From contig NZ_FODD01000009.1 of NCBI RefSeq assembly GCF_900110255.1, positions 1-64,000 on the forward strand: a DNA stretch of 64,000 nucleotides, written 5' to 3'. The notes below the pieces were generated by a model. That model was not told where the DNA came from and searched no databases. It saw nothing but the letters and a program-made list of their open reading frames with translations. The stretch comes from Actinacidiphila rubida (GTDB lineage: Bacteria > Actinomycetota > Actinomycetes > Streptomycetales > Streptomycetaceae). Each line of letters starts with the position of its first letter. Positions within the stretch are counted from its first letter, which is position 1. Below, in pieces: positions 19,715 to 28,493 of the stretch. The position numbers were made by a program, and so were the translations under genes.

Positions 19715-20845
19715 ATGACCGCCACCGCAGGAAACGGGCAGGGCGCGGCAGCCGCGGACCAGGACGCGCGGCGGGGAGCGCAGGCCCAACAGCCCACGGA
19801 AGAACAGGTGATGGAGTTCCTGGAACAGGTCATCACCGACGGCGCCGCCGCGATGGCCGGCCTGTGCACGTCGCTCGGCGACCGCCTGGGTCTGTACACG
19901 GCGATGGCCGGGGCGGGACCGCTGACCTCCGCCCAACTCGCCGACCGCACCGGCCTGTCCGAGCGGTACGTCCGCGAGTGGCTCGCCGCCCAGGTCGCCG
20001 GCTCCTACGTCGACCACGACCACGCGAACGACACGTACGAACTCCCCCCGGCGCACGCGGCGGTGCTGGCCGACCCCGACGTCCCGACGTACGCGGCGGG
20101 CATGTTCACCATGCTCCAGGCCCTCTACGGCACGGAGGACGTGCTGATGGACGCCTTCCGCACCGGTGAGGGCGTGGGCTGGGGCGAGCACGCCCCGGCC
20201 CTGTTCGAGGGCACCGCGAAGTTCTTCCGGCCCGGCTACGCGGCCTCGCTCGTCCCCGAGTGGCTGGCATCGATGGACGGTGTGGTCGAGAAGCTGCGCG
20301 GCGGCGCCAAGGTCGCCGACGTCGGCTGCGGCTTCGGGCACTCGACGATGCTGATGGCGAAGGCGTTCCCGCGCTCGCACTTCCACGGCTTCGACTTCCA
20401 CCGCCCCTCGATCGAGGCGGCCCGCGGTCTCGCCGCCGAGCAGGGCGTCAGCGACCGCGTCGAGTTCGACGTGGCCACGGCCCAGGACTTCCCCGGCGAC
20501 GGCTTCGACCTGATCACCTTCTTCGACTGCCTGCACGACATGAGCGACCCCGGCGCCGCCCTGCGGCAGGCCGAGCACGCGCTGGCCGACGGCGGGCAGT
20601 GCATGCTCGTCGAGCCGAACGCCTCCGCGGACGTGGAGGAGAACGTGCACCCCATCGGCCGCGGCCTGACCTCGGCCTCGGTGGCGGTCTGCCTGCCGTC
20701 CGCACTCGCCCAGCACGGCCCGCAGGCGCTGGGCAACCACGCGGGCGAGGAGCCGATGCGGCGGATCGCCGACTCGGCCGGTCTGCACCACTGGACGCTG
20801 ACCGCCGAGAGCCCGGTCAACCGCGTCTACGCGCTGGCCCGCTGA
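19715..20845 (+). CDS. Class I SAM-dependent methyltransferase with N-terminal winged-helix domain
   Basis: 376 residues from the ATG at 19715, with AGGAGG at 19701-19706. Residues ~50-110 resemble the dimerisation/winged-helix part of O-methyltransferase-like proteins (LGLYTAMAGAGPLTSAQLADRTGLSERYVREWLAA). Residues ~195-300 form the Rossmann SAM-binding domain with VADVGCGFGHSTMLMAK (motif I), HGFDFHRPSIEAAR and FDLITFFDCLHDM. Substrate unknown. A gene of this kind often stands alone, and here it is divergent from DUF1059 with a dyad in the shared promoter region. Confidence 0.83.
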   Translation: MTATAGNGQGAAAADQDARRGAQAQQPTEEQVMEFLEQVITDGAAAMAGLCTSLGDRLGLYTAMAGAGPLTSAQLADRTGLSERYVREWLAAQVAGSYVDHDHANDTYELPPAHAAVLADPDVPTYAAGMFTMLQALYGTEDVLMDAFRTGEGVGWGEHAPALFEGTAKFFRPGYAASLVPEWLASMDGVVEKLRGGAKVADVGCGFGHSTMLMAKAFPRSHFHGFDFHRPSIEAARGLAAEQGVSDRVEFDVATAQDFPGDGFDLITFFDCLHDMSDPGAALRQAEHALADGGQCMLVEPNASADVEENVHPIGRGLTSASVAVCLPSALAQHGPQALGNHAGEEPMRRIADSAGLHHWTLTAESPVNRVYALAR

Positions 20846-20920
20846 GCGCCGCGGCGCCGGCGGCCACCACGCGCCCGGTCCCGCCTTGACCGGGCCCTGC
20901 CCGCTGGTCACGCTGGAGGT

Positions 20921-21673
20921 ATGACCACGGCCGGGGAGGCCGCGCTGCGGCGGGTGCTCGCCGTCTTCGACCTCCTGATCGACGCGGTCGACGAGGACAC
21001 GCTGGTCCCGGCGCTCCTCCCGCTGCTGCTGCGCGCCGTTCCGGGCGACAGCATCGTCTGGGCGCCGCACCCGGTCCGCGCCGGCCCGGTGAGCCTGCCC
21101 GCGGACCTCCTCGACGCCCCGCTGCTGGCCGCGTTCGAGCGCGGCGCCGGCGCCGACCCGCTGGTCGCCCACACCACCAGGGGCCCCGGTTTCCCTGTGC
21201 GCCGCTCCGACCTGCAGAGCCGCGCCGACGTCACGGCGATGGCCGTCTACGACGAGGTGTACCGGCCGCTGGGCGCCGAGCACCAGCTGGCGATGTCGTT
21301 CCCGGGCGGCCGCAGCGGAGGGGTGCCGCGCACGGTGTGCCTGGCCGTCAGCCGGCGGCACGGGGACTTCACCGACGCGGACCTGGCGACCGCGGCGATG
21401 CTGCGCGACCGGCTCGGCCGGGCGATGGGCCGGCTGGCGCACGCGTCCGGGCCGGCGGACGCGCGGTCCGCCCCCGCCGGGGTCCGCGCGCTGGTGACCC
21501 GGCGCGAGGCGGCGGTGCTGACCCTGCTGGCGCACGGTCTCACCAACGAGCAGATCGCGCACCGCCTGGCGATCTCCCCGCGCACCGTCGACAAGCACCT
21601 GGAGCACGCGTACCCGAAGCTGCGGGTGTGCGGCCGGGTCGAGGCGGCGAACCTGTGGCGGGCCGGCGCCTGA
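20921..21673 (+). CDS. LuxR-family transcriptional regulator
   Basis: 250 residues; ATG 20921 has GGAGG six bases upstream. The C-terminal LuxR helix-turn-helix is clear: VTRREAAVLTLLAHGLTNEQIAHRLAISPRTVDKHLEHAYPKLRV (in part). The N-terminal ~180 residues look like a degenerate GAF-type sensory domain with no recognisable ligand residues, and there is no receiver domain. It follows the methyltransferase gene by 75 bp on the same strand and could be co-transcribed. Confidence 0.83.
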   Translation: MTTAGEAALRRVLAVFDLLIDAVDEDTLVPALLPLLLRAVPGDSIVWAPHPVRAGPVSLPADLLDAPLLAAFERGAGADPLVAHTTRGPGFPVRRSDLQSRADVTAMAVYDEVYRPLGAEHQLAMSFPGGRSGGVPRTVCLAVSRRHGDFTDADLATAAMLRDRLGRAMGRLAHASGPADARSAPAGVRALVTRREAAVLTLLAHGLTNEQIAHRLAISPRTVDKHLEHAYPKLRVCGRVEAANLWRAGA

Positions 21674-21746
21674 CGGGCGGGCCCGCGACGGACCGGCGCC
21701 TGACGGAACGGGCCCACGTCGGACCGGGAAGCGCCAGGTGCGGTGC

Positions 21747-22163
21747 CTACCGGGCGCGCGGCTGGTGGAAGCGCACCTGGTTCCCCGCGGGGTCGCGGAA
21801 CGCGCAGTCGCGGACGCCCCACATCTGGTCCATCGGTTCCTGCATCACCTCCGCGCCGGCGGCGCGGACCCTCTCGAACGTCGCGTCGACGTCGTCGGTC
21901 CTGAAGATGACGCCGCGCAGCAGGCCCTTGGCGAGCAGATCGGCGGCGGCCTCGCGGTCGGCCTCGGGGGCGTTGGGATCGGCGACCGACGGTTCGAGCA
22001 CGATCTCCACGCCGGGCTGGGAGGGGGAGCCGACGGTCACCCACCGCATCCCCCCGAACCCGACGTCGTTGCGGACCTCCAGTCCGAGGGTGTCGCGGTA
22101 GAAGGCGACGGCCTGGTCGTGGTCGTCGACGGCGATGAAGCACTGAGCAAGCGAGATGTCCAT
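21747..22163 (-). CDS. VOC-superfamily (glyoxalase-like) protein
   Basis: 138 residues from the ATG at 22163 (GTG 22172 is in frame). The two beta-alpha-beta-beta-beta units of the vicinal oxygen chelate fold are visible: QCFIAVDDHDQAVAFYRDTLGLEV and GVIFRTDDVDATFERVRAAGAEV, ending DPAGNQVRF. Metal ligands are not obvious, so an enzymatic or binding role is open. The start lies just after the AraC-type gene's stop (22174) on the same strand, so the two form an operon, a pairing often seen in actinobacteria. Confidence 0.83.
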   Translation of the reverse strand: MDISLAQCFIAVDDHDQAVAFYRDTLGLEVRNDVGFGGMRWVTVGSPSQPGVEIVLEPSVADPNAPEADREAAADLLAKGLLRGVIFRTDDVDATFERVRAAGAEVMQEPMDQMWGVRDCAFRDPAGNQVRFHQPRAR

Positions 22164-22173
22164 GCCCCTCACG

Positions 22174-22608
22174 CTACGAAGCGCCGGACGGCCTGGCTTC
22201 TCCGTTCCTGACCGGCCTGGTGTGGATCTTGGCGATGCAGGCCGGGACGGCCGCGCCCTCGCTGTGGTCGCGGGCCCGGTAGGCGCTCGGGGTCTCGCCG
22301 ACCAGCTCGGTGAAGCGCGAGCTGAACGACCCGAGCGAGGTGCACCCGACCGCCATGCACACCTCGGTGACGCTCTGGTCGCCGCGCCGCAGCAGCGCCT
22401 TCGCGCGCTCGATCCTGCGCGTCATGAGGTAGCTGTACGGCGTCTCGCCGAAGGCCGCGCGGAAGCTGCGCTGGAAGTGGCCGGGCGACATCAGGGCGAA
22501 CCGCGCCAGTGCCGGCACGTCCAGGGGCTCCGCGTAGTCGCGGTCCATCAGATCGCGGGCCCGGCGCAGGCGCACGAGATCGGAGAGGTCCTGCTGCACA
22601 CCGGCCAC
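22174..22608 (-). CDS. AraC-family transcriptional regulator (DNA-binding domain only)
   Basis: About 144 residues. Only the tandem helix-turn-helix AraC DNA-binding domain is present: LDVPALARFALMSPGHFQRSFRAAFGETPYSYLMTRRIERAKALL and VTEVCMAVGCTSLGSFSSRFTELVGETPSAYR (shortened). No ligand-binding domain. GTG starts at 22608 and 22599 are both possible and neither has a strong ribosome-binding site. It sits directly upstream of the VOC gene, suggesting control of that gene or response through it. Confidence 0.83.
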   Translation of the reverse strand: MAGVQQDLSDLVRLRRARDLMDRDYAEPLDVPALARFALMSPGHFQRSFRAAFGETPYSYLMTRRIERAKALLRRGDQSVTEVCMAVGCTSLGSFSSRFTELVGETPSAYRARDHSEGAAVPACIAKIHTRPVRNGEARPSGAS

Positions 22609-22698
22609 CGTACCCGGATTCCGGCGGACCGCGGGTTCGCGCAGGCCAGGAGGGATGCCCCGGCCGGCCGCCGAGGGGTGTTGCCTTCCGACAGGTTC

Positions 22699-22733
22699 CG
22701 ATATATCGTTGACGTGTCGCGAACGATCAACGA
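22699..22733 (+). promoter_or_regulatory. Candidate PadR operator region
   Basis: CGATATATCG (22699-22708) is a perfect 10-bp palindrome and an AT-rich island in GC-rich surroundings, of the type seen at PadR promoters. Overlapping it, TCGTTGA (22706-22712) and TCAACGA (22727-22733) form a second inverted repeat. Both lie directly upstream of the PadR start at 22750, so autoregulation is likely. Confidence 0.6.
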
Positions 22734-22749
22734 TGGAAGGAGCGACATC

Positions 22750-23376
22750 ATGCGTACCCAAGGACATGAACACGATCACCACCACGGGCACTGCGGCCCC
22801 GGCCATCACGGGTGGGGCGAGCGCGAGGCCCGCAGGGCGGCCTTCGGGCCGTTCGGACCTCCCTTCGGCGGCGGGCCCTTCGGCCCGGGAGGCCGGGGCA
22901 GGGGCGGGCACCGCGGCGGCGGCAGGGCGAGGCGCGGCGACGTCCGCGCGTCGATCCTGGCGCTGCTCAAGGACCGGCCGATGCACGGCTACGAGATGAT
23001 CCAGGAGATCGCCGAACGCAGCGGCGGCGCGTGGAAGCCGAGCCCCGGCTCGGTCTACCCGACGCTTCAGCTGCTGGAGGACGAGGGCCTGATCACCAGC
23101 GCGAGCGAGGGCGGCAAGAAGCTGTTCACGCTCACCGAGGCCGGCCGCACCGAGGCCGACTCCGGTCCCGAGGCCCCGTGGGAGGAGCCCGGCCGCGGCG
23201 TCGACTGGGACGCCCTCAACGAGATAAGGAAGGCCGGCGGCGGACTCGTCGAGGCGTTCCGCCAGGTGTGGGCCACCGGCACGCCCGAGCAGCGCGACAA
23301 GGCGCTGGTCGTGGTGAACGAGGCCCGCAAGCGGCTGTACCTCATCCTCGCGGACGAGGACACCGAGCAGGACTGA
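22750..23376 (+). CDS. PadR-family regulator with His-rich N terminus
   Basis: 208 residues from the ATG at 22750 (GGAAGGAG upstream). The first ~20 residues are HEHDHHHGHCGPGHHGW, with eight histidines and a cysteine, followed by a Gly/Phe/Pro-rich and Arg-rich linker. The PadR winged helix begins ~residue 65 (RASILALLKDRPMHGYEMIQEIAERSGGAWKPSPGSVYPTLQLLEDEGLI, shortened), with a C-terminal dimerisation helix. PadR proteins repress genes for stress or efflux. The His-rich segment could bind transition metals, which is inferred from composition. Confidence 0.87.
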   Translation: MRTQGHEHDHHHGHCGPGHHGWGEREARRAAFGPFGPPFGGGPFGPGGRGRGGHRGGGRARRGDVRASILALLKDRPMHGYEMIQEIAERSGGAWKPSPGSVYPTLQLLEDEGLITSASEGGKKLFTLTEAGRTEADSGPEAPWEEPGRGVDWDALNEIRKAGGGLVEAFRQVWATGTPEQRDKALVVVNEARKRLYLILADEDTEQD

Positions 23377-23430
23377 CCCGTGAACGGCCCGCGGTGCGGC
23401 ACGGCCGTCCCGCGGGCCCCGCAGACCGGT

Positions 23431-23467
23431 CGAGCCGGTCCGGAGCGCTACGCCCCGGACCGGCTCG
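23431..23467. terminator. Convergent terminator between padR and lacI genes
   Basis: CGAGCCGGTCCGG (23431-23443) and CCGGACCGGCTCG (23455-23467) form a perfect 13-bp stem. The LacI stop codon (23448-23450) sits in the loop, so the right arm is coding sequence. It lies between converging genes and probably terminates both. Confidence 0.65.
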
Positions 23468-24476
23468 ATCCGCGTATCACCAGCCTGGTGGGCACGATCC
23501 GCGCCTGCGCCGGCTGCGCGCCCGCGCCCGGCTCCGCGTCCAGCAGCCCGCGCAGCGCCGCGACCGCGGCCTCGCCCAGGGCCCGCTGGTCCTGCGCAAC
23601 GGTGGTGAGCGCGGGCCGCACCAGGGATGCGGCGTCGATGTCGTCGAAGCCCACCACCGCCAGGTCCCGCGGTACCGCGAGGCCCGCGTCGGCGGCCGCG
23701 TGCAGCGCGCCGATGGCCATCTGGTCGCCCGCCGCGAAGATCGCGGTCGGCCGCTCGGCGACCTCCAGCAGCCGGCGCGCCGCCGCCTGCCCGCTGGCCA
23801 GGAAAAAGTCCCCCTCGGCCACGTACGCCTCGGGCACGCCGAGCCCCAGCCGGGCGCACGCCCTGCGGTAGCCGGCCAGCCGCTCGGCCGCCGGGGGCAG
23901 GTGCAGCGGCCCCGTGATGGTGGCGATCCGCCGGTGCCCGAGCGCGTACAGGTGCTCCACCGCCGCCTCCGCGCCCGCCGCGTTGTCCGAACTGACGCGG
24001 ACCGTGCGGGGCCCGGTGAACGCGGTGTCGATGCCCGCACACGGCACCGTCGAAGCCGCGAGCAGCCGCAGGAAGCGGTCGTCCGGAGGCGTGGTCAGCA
24101 CGATCACGCCCTCCAGGTTGTGCCGCCTGACCGCCTGCAGATGCGTGCCCTCGGGGTCCTCGGGGGCGGGCGTGGTCAGCAGCATCAGGTGGTAGTCGGC
24201 CTCCGAGAGCGCGGTGCGCACCGCGCTCAACAGGCCCAGCAGGAAGGGGTTGTGGAGTCCCTGCGCCTCCTGACCGCTGTCCCAGACCAGGCCGATGGTG
24301 TCCGAGCGGCGCCGCACCAGGGTGCGGGCCGGCTCGTTGGGCGCGTAGCCCAACTCCGTCGCCAGCCGCCGGATCCGCTCGCGGGTGGCCTCGCTGACCT
24401 CGGCCCGGTCGTTGAGCGCCCGCGAGACGGTGGCGGTCGAGACACCGCTGCGGCGGGCGAGTTCACGGATGTTCAC
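23448..24476 (-). CDS. LacI-family transcriptional regulator
   Basis: 342 residues from the GTG at 24476. The helix-turn-helix is typical: NIRELARRSGVSTATVSRALND, followed by a hinge helix and a periplasmic-binding-protein-like sugar domain (DTIGLVWDSG...GVIVLTTPPDDR...AIFAAGDQMAIGAL...VVGFDDIDAASLVRPALTTV). It is divergent from the secreted GH3 beta-glucosidase and most likely represses it, in the manner of CebR/BxlR regulators. The ligand is inferred to be a glucoside or cellobiose-type sugar. A longer in-frame start at 24584 looks unlikely. Confidence 0.88.
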   Translation of the reverse strand: MNIRELARRSGVSTATVSRALNDRAEVSEATRERIRRLATELGYAPNEPARTLVRRRSDTIGLVWDSGQEAQGLHNPFLLGLLSAVRTALSEADYHLMLLTTPAPEDPEGTHLQAVRRHNLEGVIVLTTPPDDRFLRLLAASTVPCAGIDTAFTGPRTVRVSSDNAAGAEAAVEHLYALGHRRIATITGPLHLPPAAERLAGYRRACARLGLGVPEAYVAEGDFFLASGQAAARRLLEVAERPTAIFAAGDQMAIGALHAAADAGLAVPRDLAVVGFDDIDAASLVRPALTTVAQDQRALGEAAVAALRGLLDAEPGAGAQPAQARIVPTRLVIRGSSRSGA

Positions 24477-24566
24477 GAAGTACCCGTTCTGCGTGAGTGG
24501 ACAGGTGGCCGACCTGCGGGGAGGCGTCGCATCCAGCGTGAACGAAAACACCTCCTGCGTACAGTC

Positions 24567-24618
24567 TTGACGATCAGTGAGCACGAGGACAGACTGCCGC
24601 CCGTTTGGAAACGTTTAC
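24567..24618 (+). promoter_or_regulatory. Promoter and LacI-type operator of the GH3 gene
   Basis: TTGACG (24567-24572) and CAGACT (24590-24595) are spaced by 17 bp. Just downstream, GGAAACGTTTAC (24607-24618), with the palindromic core AAACGTTT, resembles operators of LacI-family sugar regulators. This fits repression by the divergent LacI gene. The -10 is a weak match. Confidence 0.55.
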
Positions 24619-24670
24619 GGCACACAGGTCCCGGCCTGCCGGGACCCCTACGCGGAACGGGACTCCTGAC

Positions 24671-26956
24671 ATGCCAGCAAAACCACGAAGACTGCGGGCC
24701 CAAGGACTGCTCACGCTCGCCACCGCCGCCGCGTGCGTGGCGGCCGTCGCCTCGGTTCCCGCCCAGGCCGGCGACAACCCGACCTACACCAACCCGAACG
24801 CGCCGATCGACGTGCGCGTCAACGACCTGCTCCACCGCATGACGCTGGCCGAGAAGATCGGTCAGATGGACCAGATCTCCGTCGTCCGCATGCAGGGCGA
24901 CTGCCAGTGGAGCGGCGGCGACTTCACCGACTCCTGCATGAAGAGCGTGCTCGTCGACAACGCGGCCGGCTCCGTGCTCTCCGGCGGCGGCGCGGGTCCC
25001 GCGGTCAACACGCCCGAGAACTGGGCGAAGATGGTCAACGCGGTGCAGAAGTACGCCGTCACGAACTCGCGGCTGCACATCCCCGTGCTGTACGGCGTGG
25101 ACGCCGTGCACGGGCACAACAACGTCCTGGGTGCCACGATCTTCCCGCAGGAGATCGGCATGGGCTCGACCTGGGACGCCTCGCTGGCCGGCGCCGCGGG
25201 TGCCGCCACCGCCCGAGCGGTCGCCGCCACCGGCATCGACTGGAACTTCGCGCCGGTCACCGACATCGCCCGCGACCAGCGCTGGGGCCGCTACTACGAG
25301 ACCTACGGCGAGGACCCGCTGCTGTCGGGCACGCTGGCCGCCTCCGCCGTCAAGGGCATCCAGGGCGCCGACGGCGCCAAGAAGGTCGCCGCGACCGTCA
25401 AGCACTTCGCCGGCTACGGCGAGCCCGGCAACGGCCACGACCGCGTGCCCGGCGACGTCTCGATCCGCTACCTGCAGGACACCCTGCTGCCGTCGTACAA
25501 GCAGGCCATCGACGCCGGCGCGAAGACCGTGATGGTCAACTCCGGTGCCATCAACGGCGTTCCGGCCACCGGCTCGCGCTACCTGCTGACCACCGTGCTG
25601 CGCAAGCAGTTCGGCTTCCAGGGCGTCGTCGTCAGCGACTGGCAGGACGTCCGCGCGCTGCAGACCTCCTACCACGTCGCCGCCGACTACCCCGAGGCGA
25701 TCGCCAAGGCCGTCAACGCGGGCCTGGACATGGCGATGGAGCCCTACGACGCGCAGGGCTGGAGCGACGGCCTGAAGACCGCCGTCGACCGCGGCCTGGT
25801 CTCCGTCCAGCGGATCGACCAGTCCGTCGCGCGCATCCTCACGCTCAAGTTCCAGCTCGGGCTCTTCGAACACCCCTACGTGGACGCCTCGAAGGCCGAC
25901 GCCGCCGTCCTGGGCGCCGACACCACGCTCGCCCGCCAGGCTGCCGACGAGTCCCAGGTGCTGCTGCGCAACGACGGCAACGTGCTGCCCGTCTCCTCGT
26001 CCGCCAAGAAGATCGTCGTCGCCGGCTCCTACGCCGACGACATCAACGACCAGCTCGGCGGCTGGACGGTCGGCTGGCAGGGCGTGCCCGACGGTGTGCA
26101 GGCGCCCGGCACCACGGTGCTGCAGGGCATCAAGGCCGCCGCGCCGTCCGGCACCCAGGTCGTCCAGGCCAAGACGGCGGACGACGCGGTCGCCCAGGCC
26201 AAGGACGCGGACCTGACGGTCGTCGTGGTCGGCGAGAAGGCCGCCGCCGAAGGCGCCGCCGACAGCCCGCGGCCCGAACTCAGCGCCGACCAGCAGGCGT
26301 TGGTCAAGTCACTCAAGGCCACCGGCAAGCCGGTCGTCACCGTGGTCATCGCCGGCCGCCCGCTGGTGCTCGGCGACGCCGACGGCACGCAGGGCCTGCT
26401 GATGTCGTGGCTGCCCGGCAGCGAGGGCGGCAAGGCCGTGGCCGACGTGCTGTTCGGCGCGGTCAATCCCAGCGGCCGGCTCAGCGCGTCCTGGCCGAAG
26501 GACATCGGCAACGAGCCGCTGTACTACCAGCAGCTGCCCGGGACCAACGGCGGCCCCGAGTCCTCGTACGACGCCGCCTACCCGTTCGGCGCGGGACTGT
26601 CCTACACCACCTACACCTTCGCCTCGATCAAGGCCGCTTCGGCGACCGCCCGGGCCAAGGACACCATCCACCTGTCGGTCGGCGTGTCCAACTCCGGCTC
26701 CCGCGCGGGCGACCTGGTGGTGCCGGTCTACGTCTCGCAGCCGTCCAGCGACGTGCTGTCGCCGTCCCGCAAGCTCGTGGCCTTCGCCCGGGTGCACCTG
26801 GACGCCGGGCAGTCCCGCACGGTCGCCCTCGACGTGCCGCCCAGCAGGCTGGCGGTCACCCCGGGCGACATCGACGGCAGCGCACCGCAGGCCGTCGCGA
26901 GCGGGGACTACGTCTTCACCGCCGGCACCCAGACCACGACGGTGACGGTGCACTGA
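24671..26956 (+). CDS. Secreted glycoside hydrolase family 3 beta-glucosidase
   Basis: 761 residues. The signal peptide is residues 1-33, with a basic start (MPAKPRRLR), a hydrophobic core and cleavage after AQA. The GH3 N-terminal barrel has LYGVDAVHGHNN, KHFAGYG and the catalytic nucleophile D323 in VVVSDWQD. The GH3 C-terminal alpha/beta domain follows, and an FN3-like domain closes the protein (SVGVSNSGSRAGDLVVPVYVSQP). The enzyme releases terminal glucose, and possibly xylose, from oligosaccharides outside the cell. The ATG at 24671 fits the signal peptide. Regulation by the adjacent LacI protein is likely. Confidence 0.93.
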   Translation: MPAKPRRLRAQGLLTLATAAACVAAVASVPAQAGDNPTYTNPNAPIDVRVNDLLHRMTLAEKIGQMDQISVVRMQGDCQWSGGDFTDSCMKSVLVDNAAGSVLSGGGAGPAVNTPENWAKMVNAVQKYAVTNSRLHIPVLYGVDAVHGHNNVLGATIFPQEIGMGSTWDASLAGAAGAATARAVAATGIDWNFAPVTDIARDQRWGRYYETYGEDPLLSGTLAASAVKGIQGADGAKKVAATVKHFAGYGEPGNGHDRVPGDVSIRYLQDTLLPSYKQAIDAGAKTVMVNSGAINGVPATGSRYLLTTVLRKQFGFQGVVVSDWQDVRALQTSYHVAADYPEAIAKAVNAGLDMAMEPYDAQGWSDGLKTAVDRGLVSVQRIDQSVARILTLKFQLGLFEHPYVDASKADAAVLGADTTLARQAADESQVLLRNDGNVLPVSSSAKKIVVAGSYADDINDQLGGWTVGWQGVPDGVQAPGTTVLQGIKAAAPSGTQVVQAKTADDAVAQAKDADLTVVVVGEKAAAEGAADSPRPELSADQQALVKSLKATGKPVVTVVIAGRPLVLGDADGTQGLLMSWLPGSEGGKAVADVLFGAVNPSGRLSASWPKDIGNEPLYYQQLPGTNGGPESSYDAAYPFGAGLSYTTYTFASIKAASATARAKDTIHLSVGVSNSGSRAGDLVVPVYVSQPSSDVLSPSRKLVAFARVHLDAGQSRTVALDVPPSRLAVTPGDIDGSAPQAVASGDYVFTAGTQTTTVTVH

Positions 26957-27077
26957 TCCCGTGCCGGGCCCCGGCCCGGCCGGACACCCACCCGGCGCGC
27001 CGGGCCGGAGGCGGAACGTCCCGCCACCGGCCCGGCGCGTGGTGTGTGATGGTCCTCCGGCACCGAAGGGAGGCCCG

Positions 27078-27788
27078 ATGGACGGCGAGGAACCCGGGGA
27101 CGGCGGCGGCCGCGACACGGCAGCCGACGACGAGGCGCTGCTGGCCCGGATGCGCGCCGCCCCCGTCCTGGCCGGGCCGCTGCCGCGGTTCGCCCCCGAG
27201 GACGCCCCGAACACACCGGGACCGCTGTTCGCCCGCTGGCTCGACCGGGCCCTGGCCGAGGGCGTGCCCGAACCGCACGTCGTGACGCTCAGCACCGCGA
27301 GCCGCGACGGCGTGCCCAGCGCGCGCGTACTGATGCTGCGCGGCGTCGACACCGCCGACTGCGCCTGCCTGTTCGCCTCCGACGCAGAGAGCCCCAAGGG
27401 CCGGGACCTGGCCGCCAACCCCCGCGCGGCGCTGACCTGGTACTGGCCCGCGCACGGCCGGCAGATCCGGATGACCGGAACCGTCGGCACGCTCGGCGAG
27501 GACGCGGCCCGGCGCGACTACCTCGGCCGTTCCGCCGCCTCCCGCGCCGCCGGGTTCACCGGCCGGACGAGCCTGCCGCTCAGCGGCCCCGGCGAGTACG
27601 ACCGCGCCCGGCGAGCCGCACAGGACCTCATCGCCGCGGAACCCGGCCGCGTGCCGGACGGCCACACCCTGTACCGGTTGCGGGCCCAGGAGGCCGAGTT
27701 CTTCCAGGCCGACCCCGCGCGCTTCCACCTGCGCGTGCGGTACACGCGCTCCGGGGACGGCTGGACCCGCACCTTGCTGTGGCCATGA
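27078..27788 (+). CDS. Pyridoxamine 5'-phosphate oxidase (PdxH/PhzG-like)
   Basis: 236 residues from the ATG at 27078, with GGGAGG six bases upstream. It has the FMN split-barrel fold with PdxH-type motifs: PHVVTLSTASRDGVPSARVLMLRG, NPRAALTWYWPAHGRQIRMTGTVGTL and a C-terminal FFQADPARFHLRVRYTR region ending in the dimerisation domain. The length agrees with PdxH. It could oxidise pyridoxamine phosphate to PLP, or be a PhzG-type oxidase; a PhzF homologue lies 8 kb away, but no phenazine cluster is present. Confidence 0.8.
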   Translation: MDGEEPGDGGGRDTAADDEALLARMRAAPVLAGPLPRFAPEDAPNTPGPLFARWLDRALAEGVPEPHVVTLSTASRDGVPSARVLMLRGVDTADCACLFASDAESPKGRDLAANPRAALTWYWPAHGRQIRMTGTVGTLGEDAARRDYLGRSAASRAAGFTGRTSLPLSGPGEYDRARRAAQDLIAAEPGRVPDGHTLYRLRAQEAEFFQADPARFHLRVRYTRSGDGWTRTLLWP

Positions 27789-27896
27789 CTCATCCCCGCG
27801 AAGGAGGCGACACGCCCTCCGGCCCTCCTCCGGGGTGGGGAGGGATGGCCCGTTGAGGCGATGTGCCCGGCGGGCGGGCCTGATGGAGTGGAGGCC

Positions 27897-28481
27897 GTGT
27901 ACAGCAGCCACGGACCGCCCCTCGACTTCGCCCGGCTCGCCGACGACAGGCGCCTGACGCCCGGCGTGCGCGCGGTGGCGGCCGGTGCGCGGCGCCGGGC
28001 GACACGGGACGGCGACCGGCTGGTCGACACCGCCCATCTGCTGCACTCGCTGCTGGAGGGCGACCCTGCCGCGCGCGAGGCGTGCGACGGCGGCACCGGG
28101 CGGATGCCGCGGGTGCTCGGCTATCTGGTGCAGCGCAGCATCGGCTACGGGCTGCGGTGGAGCGGCGCCGTGGAGGAGACGGGTGCCGTTCCGGCACTGG
28201 TGCCGGTTCCGGTGCCGCTGCCCGGGCCGGTTGCGGTGCCCCGACCGGCCGGGTGCGTGGCCGGGTCCGGCGCGGTGGAGGAGGGCGGCTGGAGCCCGGC
28301 CGCCGCGGCGGCGGTGCGCCGGGCCGTGCACCTCGCCCGGCGGCGTGGAAGGACCCGGGCCACGGGGCTCGACCTCTTGGACGCCCTCGCGGCCGACCCC
28401 GCGTGCCGGGCGCGCGAGGTGCTGCGTGCGGCCGGACTGGATGTCAGCCGCTACCGGGGTGACGGTCCTGTCGCGAGCTGA
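27897..28481 (+). CDS. Stand-alone Clp N-domain-like protein
   Basis: 194 residues starting at GTG 27897. Two helical repeats resemble the Clp/Hsp100 N-terminal domain: LTPGVRAVAAGARRRATRDGDRLVDTAHLLHSLLE and WSPAAAAAVRRAVHLARRRGRTRATGLDLLDALA (shortened), each with the 'xTxxHLLxALL' style helix. No AAA+ module is present. The middle linker (VPALVPVPVPLPGPVAVP) is Pro/Val-rich. Such proteins may be adaptors for Clp substrates, but no function is shown. The EamA gene starts 12 bp after its stop. Confidence 0.75.
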   Translation: MYSSHGPPLDFARLADDRRLTPGVRAVAAGARRRATRDGDRLVDTAHLLHSLLEGDPAAREACDGGTGRMPRVLGYLVQRSIGYGLRWSGAVEETGAVPALVPVPVPLPGPVAVPRPAGCVAGSGAVEEGGWSPAAAAAVRRAVHLARRRGRTRATGLDLLDALAADPACRAREVLRAAGLDVSRYRGDGPVAS

Positions 28482-28493
28482 CATCATGACCCG

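Noticed and set aside
24671-27788. A carbohydrate-active gene cluster or secondary-metabolite cluster
   Set aside because: Only one GH3 gene is present with its regulator; the neighbouring FMN and EamA genes have no common pathway and no PKS, NRPS or terpene genes are seen.
18465-27788. A phenazine pathway suggested by PhzF- and PhzG-like proteins
   Set aside because: No phzA-E genes exist in the window, the two genes are 8 kb apart on opposite strands, and both belong to broad families.
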